The notes: generated from the sequence alone by a model not told the origin. A DNA stretch of 64,000 nucleotides from Streptomyces sp. R28 (GCF_041052385.1 NZ_CP163439.1:10591001-10655000); one strand, 5' to 3'. Numbered from the stretch's first letter, positions 42,363 through 51,359 are shown. Numbers and translations: made by a program.

Positions 42363-42920
42363 ATGCCCCAACTTGCGCTGTACACATTCGGTGTCCTGAA
42401 GTCACCTCTCGCCGATCCCGCACCTCTCACGCGCGAGTTCTACGACAGAGGTGAGGCCGTGTACCGGAAGATCAGTCAGCACCCCGGGTACCTCGCGCGT
42501 GCTGAAGCGGCAGACGGTGACCGGGGCATGCTCTTCGAGGCCGACTGGGGTGCATGGGGAGAGTTCGCCGTACCGACTTGGTACGGCAAGGGCCGTACGG
42601 TGGAAACCACCGCCCTGGCCGCGACTCTCTCACTCTGGACCGACCTGCGCCCCGCCTTCGACGCCGTCTACACCGGTCTACACCGTGAGGCGCTGAACAG
42701 GCGTTACGACTGGTTCGAGAGGACAGAGCACCCAAACTACGTGATCTGGTGGGTCTCCGACGGCGTGATACCCACCTGGCAGGACGGGGTTTCCAGGCTG
42801 GAAAACCTCCACGACCACGGCTCCACGCCGCACGCCTTCACGTTCCACCACTCGTTCGCCCCTGAGGGAACTCCGACCAGGATCAAAGGCATTGAGCCGA
42901 AGAGCGACCAGGCTCGCTGA
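42363..42920 (+). CDS. DUF3291-family protein
   Basis: A 185-residue soluble protein starting at ATG 42363, with GGGAGAG upstream. It has the features of DUF3291 (ABM-like ferredoxin fold): LALYTFGVLKSPLADP, GYLARAEAADGDRG, a Trp-rich centre (LSLWTDLRPAFDAVYTGLHR), WFERTEHPNYVIWWV, and a terminal HAFTFHHSF. Members are unknown-function proteins related to monooxygenase-type dimeric barrels. The 380 bases before it hold no other gene; a short direct repeat, TGGTACTCCGCAG, occurs twice near 42075. Confidence 0.85.
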   Translation: MPQLALYTFGVLKSPLADPAPLTREFYDRGEAVYRKISQHPGYLARAEAADGDRGMLFEADWGAWGEFAVPTWYGKGRTVETTALAATLSLWTDLRPAFDAVYTGLHREALNRRYDWFERTEHPNYVIWWVSDGVIPTWQDGVSRLENLHDHGSTPHAFTFHHSFAPEGTPTRIKGIEPKSDQAR

Positions 42921-42962
42921 CAAGGAAGCCTGAACGACTGGGTTCGCTGTCAAACGCCTCGA

Positions 42963-43154
42963 TTGAATGGCGGCGAACAGATGCCTCTGCGCTACGGCGG
43001 ATCCGCCGGTACCTGGGGCTTGGCCCTCTACTTCGCGAGCACCGATGAGTACCCAGGCGCCATCCTGCCCACGAGTGACTTCGCCGGCACCCCCGAAGAC
43101 GCCCTCGACTGCGCCCGCGGCCTCTGGTTCGCGAGCCCGAGACCCCTTCGGTAG
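42963..43154 (+). CDS. Small ORF, possibly the tail of a lost gene
   Basis: A 63-residue frame beginning MNGGEQMPLRYGGSAGTWGL and ending ARGLWFASPRPLR has good codon bias but no ribosome site. The sequence looks like the C-terminal part of a larger hypothetical protein. The function is not recognised and it may be a relic. The remaining gap to tap contains only the phased CGTACG array. Confidence 0.4.
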   Translation: MNGGEQMPLRYGGSAGTWGLALYFASTDEYPGAILPTSDFAGTPEDALDCARGLWFASPRPLR

Positions 43155-43360
43155 ACCGCGCAGACCGAGGTCCCTGCCGGTCGTTGGCGACACGAACGGC
43201 TCATGAGATGGCGTGGCTTGAGCACTTCTATGAGAGCGCCGCGGGCAGCCAATGCGTCGGCCATGCCCCCATGGGGCGTCAAGCCGTCGAGCCGTCAAGA
43301 TGTCAGCAGGACTGACAGGTCCAAGTCCCGACATGCGCGGGGAACGTCACCGCTGATGCA

Positions 43361-43410
43361 TCCGTACGTCATGCGTACGCAATTGGTACGCGATCCGTAC
43401 GCTTTCGGCT
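43361..43410. promoter_or_regulatory. Phased CGTACG operator array upstream of tap
   Basis: Hexamer cores lie at 43363 (CGTACG), 43374 (CGTACG), 43385 (GGTACG) and 43396 (CGTACG), exactly 11 bases apart, so all face the same side of the helix. The array ends about 30 bases before the tap start. It is likely the operator controlling tap-tpg, possibly bound by the HTH of Tap itself. Confidence 0.6.
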
Positions 43411-43432
43411 AGGGTTGCGATCGGAGGTGTCC

Positions 43433-45817
43433 ATGTCCGAGCTGTTCGACGCCGTCGACGCGCTGGTGGCGTCCCGCTCCCCGCTGCCGCCGCCGGAGGA
43501 GCGCAAGCGACTGCGCACTGCACACGGCCTGACTCTGGACGAGGTGGCTGCCGCACTGAAGGTGCGGCGGGCAACCGTCAGCGGCTGGGAGTCCAGCAAG
43601 ACCAAGACGGAGCCGCGGGGGCCGGAGCGCGAGGCGTACGCCCGACTGCTCGACAAGCTCGCGGAGCTGTACCCCGCCCCTGCCGGCGAGGCCGCTCCCG
43701 TCCAGGAAACGGCGGGGCCCGAGACGTTCGCCGCAACGCCCGCCCCGGCGACGGAAGCGCAGACTGTGCCCTCGGCCCCAGCCCCGGTCCCGGCCCCGGC
43801 CCCGGTCCCGGCCTCGGCCCCGGCCCCGGTCCCGGCCTCGGTCCCGGCCTCGGTCCCGGCCTCGGTCCCGGCCTCGGCCCCGGCCCCGGCCCCAGAGTCT
43901 GCGGGGGTGCCAGAGCCTGCGGCCTTGACCGCTTCCGAGAACATCCAGTCCAGCCCCGCCGCCAACACCGCTGCTCCGCAGGCCGCGTCGCGTCCGGCGC
44001 GCACCGCCAGGCCGTCGTCGACGTCGCGCCGCCCGGCCGCGCGAAAGGCCGCCCCGGCGAACACCCCGGCCGGCGCTGACCCGCGCTTCGTCAACGGTCC
44101 GCTCGCGGTCGTCGACGTCGATGACGACGGCCAGGTGCTGGCGTACTGCGTCGGCGGTCTGGTCCTGGACGTGCCTGCCAAGTCCCTCCCGTCCCTGGTG
44201 GACTGGACGCTGAAGGAGGCCAGGCTCGGGCAGCCGAAGCTGTCCGGGCCGGGCAAGGACGCCGACCCGCTGATCGTGCTCACCGAGTCCGCGCTGGAGC
44301 GCTACGGCCTGCCGGTCGCCCTCACCGAGGAGGAGCGCCTCGCCGGGCGGATCCCGGAGGGCCACAAGGTCATCAAGCAACTGGCCCGTGCCGACTGGAA
44401 GCTCACGAAGCGCGGGTTCGGGCCATGGGCGCGGATCTACCGTCCGGCGCAGGGCTCGGAGCGGGCCTGCGTGCAGCTGTGCATCCCGTCATGGCACGCG
44501 CTGGACTCCCGGCACTGGGGCGAGGCCGGGCAGCTCCCGGCGGCGGAACTGGCCCAACTGCTGGGCGTGTTCGCGTCCCTGGTGATGACGCCGCGCGGCT
44601 CGACCGCCGTGACCGGGCTGGAGCTGATGACCGCGTTGCACCCGCCGACCCACGCGGTTCGTGACGAGGCCACCGGCGAGTTCCGGAAGTCCGAGACCAA
44701 GACGCCGGGCTCGCTGGGTGAGCATCCGGTCGACCCGGCGCCGTGCGAGGCCCCCGACGGGCACCCGCTGCTCAAGGACCTGCCGCGCTTCCACGTCCGC
44801 GGCCCCGGCGAGAAGCTGTTCGAGGAGGCGTACGACTGGGCGCGCCCCCTCACCGACGACGAATGCATGCGCCGCAACCTGGTCGGCATCGACGTGAACA
44901 TGGCCTTCGCCGCCGGAGCCAACGGATTGGTCGTCGGCCTGGGCGAGCCGACCCATGTGAAGGCGCCGGTGTTCGACCCGAAGCTCCCGGGGAGCTGGCT
45001 GGTCGACCTGTCCCACGTCGATCTGTCCCGGGTGAAGGTCGCCAAGGACAAGTGGGTGGACCTGGACGGCAGCCTGCTGCCGAGCCCGTTCACGCCGAAG
45101 GGTGAGCGCCCCGAGGGCCCGGCCTGGTACGCGACGCCGACGGTGGCGTACGCGATGGAGCTCGGCTACGACGTCGCGCCGATCGAGGCATGGGTGCGCT
45201 ACGACAACGGCCGCTACCTGGACGCCTGGTACAACCGGCTGCGTGACGCCTACCTGGCCACGATGGCCGACCTCGGCGTCGACGCCGACCTGTCGCCGGC
45301 CGACTTCCTCGCGGCGATGGACGGCTGGCGGCAACGCGACCCGCAGCTGGCGATCGTCGTGGACGCGGTCAAGGCGACGGTCAAGGGAGGCCTGGGCAAG
45401 CTGCGCGAGCGGCCCCGGGGCGAGGGCTGGAAGCCGGGCGAGCCGTGGCGGGCACTGTCCCGTCCGACGTGGCGGCCGGACATCCGCGCGGCAGTCATCT
45501 CCCGCACGCGGATCAACTTCCACCGGAAGATCGTCAAGCACGCGGCGTTCACCGGGCAGTACCCGGTGGCGATCCTGTCCGACTGCGTCGTGTACGCGGT
45601 CGACGGCGAGAGCCCGCTGGACTTCCTGCCCTACCGGGACGGCAAGCCCCTGCCCGGCGGCTTCAAGCTCGGCATCAACCCGGGCCTGGTGAAGTGGGAG
45701 GGCACCCAGAGCGTGCTGTGGGGCGAAGAGGTCCGCGAACGGTTCGAGGCACCGGAGCTCAACCTCGCCCGGTACATCAAGACCGGCGAGGTCACCAACG
45801 TGGACGATGGGGAGTAG
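43433..45817 (+). CDS. tap: Telomere-associated protein Tap
   Basis: A 794-residue homologue of Streptomyces Tap, the protein that binds the 3' overhang of linear replicons and recruits the terminal protein for end patching. The N-terminal XRE-like HTH (LTLDEVAAALKVRRATVSGW, about 27-47) is followed by a Pro-Ala-Val-Ser linker (about 100-165). The conserved Tap body contains DPRFVNGPLAVVDVDDDGQV, RRNLVGIDVNMAFAAGANGL and RTRINFHRKIVKHAAFTGQY. It is slightly longer than described Tap proteins (about 740 residues) because of the linker. ATG 43433 follows GGAGG. Six bases separate it from tpg. It shows that the replicon is linear or derived from one. Confidence 0.93.
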   Translation: MSELFDAVDALVASRSPLPPPEERKRLRTAHGLTLDEVAAALKVRRATVSGWESSKTKTEPRGPEREAYARLLDKLAELYPAPAGEAAPVQETAGPETFAATPAPATEAQTVPSAPAPVPAPAPVPASAPAPVPASVPASVPASVPASAPAPAPESAGVPEPAALTASENIQSSPAANTAAPQAASRPARTARPSSTSRRPAARKAAPANTPAGADPRFVNGPLAVVDVDDDGQVLAYCVGGLVLDVPAKSLPSLVDWTLKEARLGQPKLSGPGKDADPLIVLTESALERYGLPVALTEEERLAGRIPEGHKVIKQLARADWKLTKRGFGPWARIYRPAQGSERACVQLCIPSWHALDSRHWGEAGQLPAAELAQLLGVFASLVMTPRGSTAVTGLELMTALHPPTHAVRDEATGEFRKSETKTPGSLGEHPVDPAPCEAPDGHPLLKDLPRFHVRGPGEKLFEEAYDWARPLTDDECMRRNLVGIDVNMAFAAGANGLVVGLGEPTHVKAPVFDPKLPGSWLVDLSHVDLSRVKVAKDKWVDLDGSLLPSPFTPKGERPEGPAWYATPTVAYAMELGYDVAPIEAWVRYDNGRYLDAWYNRLRDAYLATMADLGVDADLSPADFLAAMDGWRQRDPQLAIVVDAVKATVKGGLGKLRERPRGEGWKPGEPWRALSRPTWRPDIRAAVISRTRINFHRKIVKHAAFTGQYPVAILSDCVVYAVDGESPLDFLPYRDGKPLPGGFKLGINPGLVKWEGTQSVLWGEEVRERFEAPELNLARYIKTGEVTNVDDGE
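43770..43895. repeat. Low-complexity tandem repeats in the tap linker
   Basis: Six- and twelve-base units of the type CCGGCC/CCGGTC and GCCTCGGTC encode alternating Pro-Ala, Pro-Val and Ala-Ser residues. All indels of whole units keep the frame. The repeat explains the extended linker between the HTH and the Tap core. Confidence 0.85.
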
Positions 45818-45823
45818 CAGCCG

Positions 45824-46381
45824 ATGACCCTGTTCGGGGACGGCCTGGAGCAGGCGGTGCAGAAGGCGTTCACCCGCCCGGCGCCCAAGAGCGCGGGCGC
45901 GCAGATGCGGTACCTGGTGAAGCAGCTCAAGGGCACCAGGGCCGTCGCTCAGATGCTGCGGATCTCCCAGCGCACGGTCGAACGGTACGTGAAGGACCAG
46001 ATCAAAAAGCCCCGCCCGGACCTCGGCGCGCGCCTGGAGGCCGAGGTGAAGAAGCGGTGGCAGCCGCAGATCCGCGCGAAGGCCCGCCGGCGGGCGGCGA
46101 CCACCGGTGGCATCGTCATCGACACCCGCGCCCGGATCGGCTACACCGCCCCCATCGGTACCACCGACGACGGCCGTCTCAGGCATCTCACCGTCGCGCT
46201 GCCGCCGCAGTACGCCGCCCGCCTCTTCGACGCCCAGCAGCAGGGCGCCACCGACCAGCAGCTCCAGCAGATCGCCGCCGAAGCACTCAAGGACGTGTAC
46301 TTCCAGGACAGCGGCCGCCGCGCCGGCAGCCTGGAGGAAGTCCGCTTCACCGACATCGAGCACATCGAGTTCGACCTGTAG
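45824..46381 (+). CDS. tpg: Telomere terminal protein Tpg
   Basis: A 185-residue protein, the usual Tpg length, directly after tap. It has the HTH-like segment RAVAQMLRISQRTVERYVKD (about 40-60), a basic stretch around KRWQPQIRAKARRRAATTGG, and the conserved IDTRARIGYTAPIGTTDDGR and LPPQYAARLFDAQQQGATDQ. Tpg attaches covalently to the 5' ends and primes end patching. GGGGAG precedes the ATG. The gene looks intact, so the pair may be functional. Confidence 0.95.
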   Translation: MTLFGDGLEQAVQKAFTRPAPKSAGAQMRYLVKQLKGTRAVAQMLRISQRTVERYVKDQIKKPRPDLGARLEAEVKKRWQPQIRAKARRRAATTGGIVIDTRARIGYTAPIGTTDDGRLRHLTVALPPQYAARLFDAQQQGATDQQLQQIAAEALKDVYFQDSGRRAGSLEEVRFTDIEHIEFDL

Positions 46382-46569
46382 GTCTCCGAACACCCTGCGT
46401 GCCCCGGACAACTGTGACTGAGCGCCTCAGTTGGTTCTGGCCGTTGGTTCTGGCCGTACTTCCGTCGTGACGGCTACGGCTGAAGGGGGATGCGGGCTCT
46501 GAGCAGGGTGCAGGATGCTCGATGAGCCAAAGCACGATAGGCGTCACAAAAGCACACCTGTTGTCACCA

Positions 46570-46756
46570 AGAAGGCGGCAGGCCACCGGACTTCGACCGC
46601 AAGGCGTACAAGCAGCGCAACACCGTCGAACGGTGCGGTGCATCAATCGCCCCAAGCAATGGCGCGGGATCGCCACCCGATCGATAGGAGAGGACAGCGA
46701 CCATCTACCTGGCCGGACCCCACATCGCGGGCATCTTCCCGTGGTCCGCCCGCTGA
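46570..46756 (+). pseudogene. IS5-family transposase C-terminal relic
   Basis: Plus-strand pieces DFDRKAYKQRNTVERC, INRPKQWRGIATR and ERTATIYLAGPHIAGIFPWS with AR and a stop match the end of an IS5-type transposase. Each piece is in a different frame, so at least two indels separate them. The rest of the element is absent. It lies just after tpg, and nothing else is seen in 46382-46569. Confidence 0.75.
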
Positions 46757-46771
46757 GGAAAACGAAACCGC

Positions 46772-47443
46772 CTAGCTCGTCGGGAAGCTCGCCGTGGCCA
46801 GGACGCTTCCGTCCGGGGCCATCAGGCGGGCGCCGGTCAGTGTCGTCGGGTCGGTCGCGGCCGGCCCGCCCCAGTTTCCGTAGCCGTCCTTGAGCGGGAA
46901 GGAACCCACCGGGACCGTCGATCCGTCGGCCTGTACGAGCAGACAGCGCACCGGGCCCCGGCCGTTCCCGTTCAGATCGACGGACATGTACACCCAGCCC
47001 TCGTCACCGGCATGAGCGTAGATACGACCCACCTCCTGGCCGTCGGAGACCAAGGCTGCCTCCCGTAGGCCGCCGTCCGTGTGCTGTTCGACCGGCGGTG
47101 GCGCGGCCTCGACCACCGTGCCGATCGTCCATCCGCCGAAACCGCAGGCCAGGGCCGCGGCCACAGCGGCCGCCGCCAGTCGTAGCCGATGCCTACGCCG
47201 CTTCGGCGCGGGCGCCGCGCCCAGGGCCCGTACGACCTGGCTCTCGAAACCGACCGGCGGCTCGGCACCCGGCAGCAGCGCGAGCAGACCGTCGCCGACG
47301 ACCGTCAGCCGCTCGACGTGCTCCCGGCAGTCCGGGCAGCGGTCCAGATGGGCGACCGCCTCGGCCCGCTCGCGGGCCGGCAGGACCCCGAGCGCCAGCT
47401 CGCCGTCCAGCTCCCGCAGCCGCTCGCACTCCATGCCGCTCAC
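46772..47443 (-). CDS. Anti-sigma factor (zinc-finger ZAS type)
   Basis: A 223-residue protein. The cytoplasmic ZAS domain carries HLDRCPDCREH (His-x3-Cys-x2-Cys, about 32-38). A single membrane helix (LRLAAAAVAAALACGFGGW, about 86-105) follows, then an extracellular domain of RskA type with GWVYMSVDLNGNGRGP and GSVLATASFP. Its GTG start overlaps the sigma factor stop (GTGA, 47440-47443), so the pair is translationally coupled. It should hold the ECF sigma factor inactive at the membrane until an envelope signal arrives. Confidence 0.9.
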   Translation of the reverse strand: MSGMECERLRELDGELALGVLPARERAEAVAHLDRCPDCREHVERLTVVGDGLLALLPGAEPPVGFESQVVRALGAAPAPKRRRHRLRLAAAAVAAALACGFGGWTIGTVVEAAPPPVEQHTDGGLREAALVSDGQEVGRIYAHAGDEGWVYMSVDLNGNGRGPVRCLLVQADGSTVPVGSFPLKDGYGNWGGPAATDPTTLTGARLMAPDGSVLATASFPTS

Positions 47444-48015
47444 CGCTTCTCCGCCGCTTCGAGGAGGGCTCGTACCTTGAGCGTCCCGGTCCGGATCCGG
47501 GTCTTCGCCGTGCCCAGCGGCACGTCCTCCGCGTCCGCGACCTCCCGCGCCGTCATCCCGTAGATCCCGGCCATCACCAGGGCCCGCGCCTGCTCCCGGG
47601 GCAGCTCCGCCACCGCCCGCCGGACCCGCTCCGCGGCGTCGTCAGCGAGCGCCCGCCGCTCGGGCGTCTCGGTCACGATGCCGACCAGCGCGTCCAGATC
47701 CTCCGGGGCGACCGGGCTCGCCCGCCGGGCCCGTAGCGCGTCGATCGCGAGGTTGTGCGCGATCGCCGTCAGCCAGGACCGTACGGAGCCGCGCCGGGGG
47801 TCGTACACCTGGGCGTGCCGCCAGGCCCGCTCGAAGGTCTGCTGGGCGACGTCCTCGGCGAGCTGGGGGTCGCGCAGGACAGCGAGGGCCACGCCGAAGA
47901 CCGTGCGCTGGAAACGGCGAACGAACGCGACGGCGAGCTCCGGATCGCCCGTCGTCAGACCGGTGAGCAGTGCCTCGTCGGGGACCCGCCCGAGGGAGAG
48001 GCCCATGCGCCACAT
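47440..48015 (-). CDS. ECF RNA polymerase sigma factor
   Basis: A 191-residue group 4 sigma factor. Region 2 includes FVRRFQRTVFGVALAVLRDP, LAEDVAQQTFERAWRHAQVY and VRSWLTAIAHNLAIDALRAR. Region 4 includes LPREQARALVMAGIYGMTAR, then EVADAEDVPLGTAKTRIRTG. It resembles the SigK-like group that works with RskA-type anti-sigma factors. It starts at ATG 48015 or ATG 48006; neither has a strong ribosome site. It diverges from a cupredoxin lipoprotein gene that could belong to its regulon. The gap between them is 133 bases. Confidence 0.92.
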   Translation of the reverse strand: MWRMGLSLGRVPDEALLTGLTTGDPELAVAFVRRFQRTVFGVALAVLRDPQLAEDVAQQTFERAWRHAQVYDPRRGSVRSWLTAIAHNLAIDALRARRASPVAPEDLDALVGIVTETPERRALADDAAERVRRAVAELPREQARALVMAGIYGMTAREVADAEDVPLGTAKTRIRTGTLKVRALLEAAEKR

Positions 48016-48148
48016 ACCAGGGATACGTTCCGCCGCTCGGAAGGGATTGCCTTACGTCCATTCTCCGCCCGCGCGATTCCGCGGGCCGCAATCCTTCGGC
48101 CTGGCAGCGTCGTACCCCTTGCGGGGGGACGATCCGGAGGACCGACTC

Positions 48149-48622
48149 ATGACCACCGCGCACATCTGCCGCCGCGTGCTCCTCGGCGTGGCCGCCGGCG
48201 GCCTGACCGCCCTGCTGGCCGCCTGTGGAGGCGGCGGTAACGGCAGCAGCAGTAACAACAACAGCACCAACAACAGCACCAGCAACAGCGACGCCACCGG
48301 CACCAAGGTCACGGCGGAGCTGTCCGACTTCCGCATCAAGCTCTCGACGGAGAAGTTCCAGCCCGGCCAGTACACCTTCACCGCGAAGAACACGGGCTCG
48401 CACGACCACGCGCTGGAGATCGAGGGCCCCGGCGGCGAGAACCGCAGCAAGACGCTCGAGCCGGGTCAGTCCACGACGCTCACGGTGACGCTGAAGTCCG
48501 GCTCGTACGAGGTCTACTGCCCGGTCGACGGACACAAGGACCTCGGCATGAAGATGGACGTCACCGTCGGCGGCACCTCGGCACCGTCCGACAACAACAC
48601 CACTCCGGGCAATGGCTACTGA
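48149..48622 (+). CDS. Cupredoxin-domain lipoprotein
   Basis: A 157-residue protein. A lipoprotein signal (lipobox LLAAC, Cys about 26) is followed by a Ser/Asn/Thr linker (about 32-48) and a cupredoxin beta-sandwich. Type 1 copper ligands are visible: His in TGSHDHALEIEG, and Cys, His, Met in VYCPVDGHKDLGMKMDV. It should be an extracellular membrane-anchored copper protein for electron transfer or copper handling. GGAGG precedes ATG 48149. Its end overlaps the next gene by 11 bases, and it diverges from the sigma/anti-sigma operon. Confidence 0.9.
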   Translation: MTTAHICRRVLLGVAAGGLTALLAACGGGGNGSSSNNNSTNNSTSNSDATGTKVTAELSDFRIKLSTEKFQPGQYTFTAKNTGSHDHALEIEGPGGENRSKTLEPGQSTTLTVTLKSGSYEVYCPVDGHKDLGMKMDVTVGGTSAPSDNNTTPGNGY

Positions 48623-49025
48623 GGGAGCGGCCGCGAGGCTCGTCCTGCGCCTGGTCGGCGCCGGGCTGACGGCGGCGATGGCCGCGATCCATCTGCGCCT
48701 GTGGGCCGAGGGCTATCAGGACCTCGCCACCATCGGGCCGCTCTTCCTGCTCAACGGCGTCGTCGGCATCCTGCTCGCCCTGGCGCTGCTGATCACGCCC
48801 GTGCGCGGGCTCGGCCCGGTCGCCGCCGTCACCGCGCTGTTCACGGCCGGCACGCTGGGCGCACTGTTCCTGAGCCTCACCGCGGGCCTGTTCGGATTCA
48901 ACGAGTACATCGACGCGGAGCTGGTCCGCCCGACCCTGTACGTCGAGGCGGCGGGAGTGGTCGTCCTGACCACCCTGGCGGTGACGGCCTTCAGCCACCG
49001 CCACCGCAACCGTCCTCGACACTAG
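48612..49025 (+). CDS. Small four-helix membrane protein
   Basis: A 137-residue hydrophobic protein with four predicted membrane segments (about 10-28, 38-60, 66-90, 108-128). Polar residues that might bind metal include His24 in AAIHLRLW. It overlaps the cupredoxin gene, implying coupled expression and a shared job such as copper or electron transfer at the membrane. I do not recognise a named family. Confidence 0.8.
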   Translation: MATEGAAARLVLRLVGAGLTAAMAAIHLRLWAEGYQDLATIGPLFLLNGVVGILLALALLITPVRGLGPVAAVTALFTAGTLGALFLSLTAGLFGFNEYIDAELVRPTLYVEAAGVVVLTTLAVTAFSHRHRNRPRH

Positions 49026-49163
49026 GCCCTGTCGTTTGGATCAGGCCGGCTGTGAGGGGTGGCGGCCTTCAGCCGACTCGAGCGCCAACCGGGCTGACTG
49101 TGCCTCCTCTGGGGGAGCGCGTGCCGCGCCCCGCGCCGCCGGGGTGATCCAAACGACTGGGCC
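49025..49163. mobile_element. MITE-like element with 19-bp terminal inverted repeats
   Basis: GGCCCTGTCGTTTGGATCA (49025-49043) and TGATCCAAACGACTGGGCC (49145-49163) are inverted repeats with one mismatch bounding 139 bases without a coding frame. The ends resemble those of Streptomyces IS5-group elements, several relics of which lie in this window. The element begins at the last base of the upstream gene's stop codon (TAG, 49023-49025). No clear target-site duplication is visible. Confidence 0.7.
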
Positions 49164-49319
49164 GAGGTCCAGCGGGCGGCCGGTTCTCCTCCCACCAGGC
49201 GTGGCGGGCTGCCTGGTCGCTCGATGGTCGGTCGGTGCGTGTGGCTGGCCGATTGGTTGCTGGCTGTCGTGGCTTTCGCTGTTCCTGTGTGAGGGGGGAG
49301 GGGCTGGGGGAGGGGCCGT

Positions 49320-49655
49320 ATGACGGTTCAGGAGGTTTCGGTGGGCGGGGCCGGGGCTGGATCGGCTGTTGCTGTGCCGGCCGGGGGCCCGCCGTTGGCA
49401 TGGGGTGTGCTGGTACGGCAGCAGTGGTGGAGGCTGTGGGGCATACGGTCGCGGCCCGCGGGATGTGCTGTGTGTACGTGGATACGGTCCTGGGGGGAGA
49501 CGGCCGCCGTCGAGCTGGCTTTGCATGCTTTTCCCGGCCGGGTGCCGGTGCAGCGGGCGGTGGTCGGGGTGGGGCCTGGTCTGTCGCAGCTGCGGGCCTC
49601 GCTGTGCGCGGCGCTTGGACTGCGGCCGGGGCGCCTTGAACGGTGCCCGGCATGA
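49320..49655 (+). CDS. Small hypothetical protein
   Basis: A 111-residue frame from ATG 49320 to the TGA at 49655. Codon bias is acceptable but there is no clear ribosome site and no recognisable domain. The product is Trp/Val/Ala-rich (VLVRQQWWRLWGIRSRPAG). It ends 39 bases before the DUF5302 gene and could be its operon partner. Possibly not a real gene. Confidence 0.4.
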   Translation: MTVQEVSVGGAGAGSAVAVPAGGPPLAWGVLVRQQWWRLWGIRSRPAGCAVCTWIRSWGETAAVELALHAFPGRVPVQRAVVGVGPGLSQLRASLCAALGLRPGRLERCPA

Positions 49656-49694
49656 CAAGCTGTGCTTTCCACTGCCCGAACCCAGGAGGTCACC

Positions 49695-49937
49695 ATGACT
49701 GCAGAGTTTTCATCGCCCGAAGGTTCGGAGCCGGTTGACGCCGAGAGCTCTGGCGTCTCGCCCGACGCTGACGGCCAGTACGACCTGAAGCGCAAGTTCA
49801 GGGAGGCCCTGGCGCGCAAGCGCGGTATGCAGGCGGACGCCGCCGACCTTGCTGCCAACACCGACGCTTCGAAGGTCCGCGGCGGGCACGCCCCGGCTGT
49901 GAGCCAGCGGTCGTTTCGTCGTAAGAGCGGCGGCTGA
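49695..49937 (+). CDS. DUF5302-family small protein
   Basis: An 80-residue hydrophilic protein with AGGAGG before ATG 49695. The conserved part is YDLKRKFREALARKRGMQAD, and the C-terminus SQRSFRRKSGG is characteristic of DUF5302, a short disordered actinomycete family of unknown function. The start is well supported by the ribosome site. Confidence 0.85.
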   Translation: MTAEFSSPEGSEPVDAESSGVSPDADGQYDLKRKFREALARKRGMQADAADLAANTDASKVRGGHAPAVSQRSFRRKSGG

Positions 49938-50109
49938 GTCCAAGGCAGCCGCCGCCGGAGGGGGACTCTGCAGGACATGGGCCGGCCGCCCTGCCGATGA
50001 TGTCCCGCCGGGTCCTGCCAGGTGGTGAGGGAGGCCGGCTCCGTTCAGGCGATGCGCCAGCGGCTTGACGGGCCGGTGCCCGTCAAGCCGCTGTGAGCTG
50101 CTGGGCGTC

Positions 50110-51310
50110 GTCGGCGACGCATCGCGAAGTGCACGAATCTGAAATTTCGGCCTCTGCTGAGTCACGTGGCGCCCTTTTGCCCATCGCACGCCGATCCACG
50201 AGAGCCGGAGCTGGGAGTAGGCGGCGATCACGAGCCAGGTCCACCGGTCGGCCGCCTTCGAACTGGCAAGGCGGGGTTTGGTCCAGCCGAGCCTCTGCTT
50301 GAACAGGCGGAACGTGTGCTCGATGTGGAAGCGGCGGAGGAAGGACTGCCAGCGGCGGTTGACACCCGCCTCGGTGGCGCCGGTGCCTGACCACCACAGC
50401 CATACCGGCTTGTTCACCCCGCCGCTGGGGAACCTCCCCACGACCAGGCGGACAATGGTCCCCCCTTCGACGGTGGGCAGCGGTCCGTCATGGTCGAGCC
50501 AGGCCGCACGCCGGTGAGCCGCGGGTGCGGTCGGTCCCACGCCTGCGCGGTCGCCTTCCCGTGCAGCCGGGTGTCGGCGGTCGTCACCGTCTGTTCGGTG
50601 CGCCAGGTACTGGGATCACCGAAGACGAACTCGCCGCCGTGCTTGGGCGGCCGACCGTCCTCGGGGTCGTAGACCCGCGGCGGTGCCGGCCTTCGCATCA
50701 CGCGGTCGGATCGCAGCCGGCCGAGGATCTCGACGGGCAGGCCGTCCAGCAGATGGGCGATGCGTGGGGCGTCGTATCCGGCGTCCAGCACGACGAGGAT
50801 CTCCGGGTCACGCTGCTCCCACTGGCCGGCGGCAACGAGCCGTTCGGCGACCTCGCGGATTTGCGCCGTGGTCACCGCCGCGCGCGTCGGCGCCCGGCTC
50901 CAGGCGGGCCGCGTCCAAAACCGCCGTCCAGGACGTGCGGCCGGTCTCCAACGGCCACGACTGAGTACGGCCAGCCGGGCACCATCTGGTGCTTGCCTTC
51001 ACCCCGGCCGAACGTGTGGCAGAAGGCGCGGTCGGCACTGGTGTTGGCGTCGGGCCGAAGCCACGGCGAGACGTCCACAGCCAGTACGAGCCGCCCGCCC
51101 GCCGCCCTCGGCAGCGGCACCTCGGCCAGCGCGAGACGCAGCCGTACGACATCAATCCGCCCTTGGTTGAACCCGCCGTACAGAGCCCCGTGCCCACGGC
51201 GGTGTTCGGGCGCGAGAGCGAGATCGACCAGCCCCCGCACCGGGCCGTCCGTGCAATGTCAGAGGCACAGATCGAAGGGATGCCTGCCGCGACGCACTGC
51301 TGGAAGCGGG
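50110..51310 (-). pseudogene. IS701-like putative transposase, frameshifted
   Basis: Three successive minus-strand frames together make one transposase. The pieces are EHRRGHGALYGGFNQGRIDV with LVLAVDVSPWLRPDANTSAD (51240-50930), ILVVLDAGYDAPRIAHLLDG with VEILGRLRSDRVMRRP (50875-50500), and PVWLWWSGTGATEAGVNRRW with RRFHIEHTFRLFKQRLGWTK (50420-50200). Family motifs are well preserved, so decay is recent, but at least two frameshifts break the gene. The first codons are unclear. From 49938 to 50110 no other gene is seen. Confidence 0.85.
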
Positions 51311-51359
51311 CCTATTCGCGCAAAGGGAGCGACTACTGATCACGGCTTCGCCAGACGTC

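Noticed and set aside
43770..43895. CRISPR-like regular repeats
   Set aside because: No spacers; short in-frame units encoding a Pro-Ala linker within tap.
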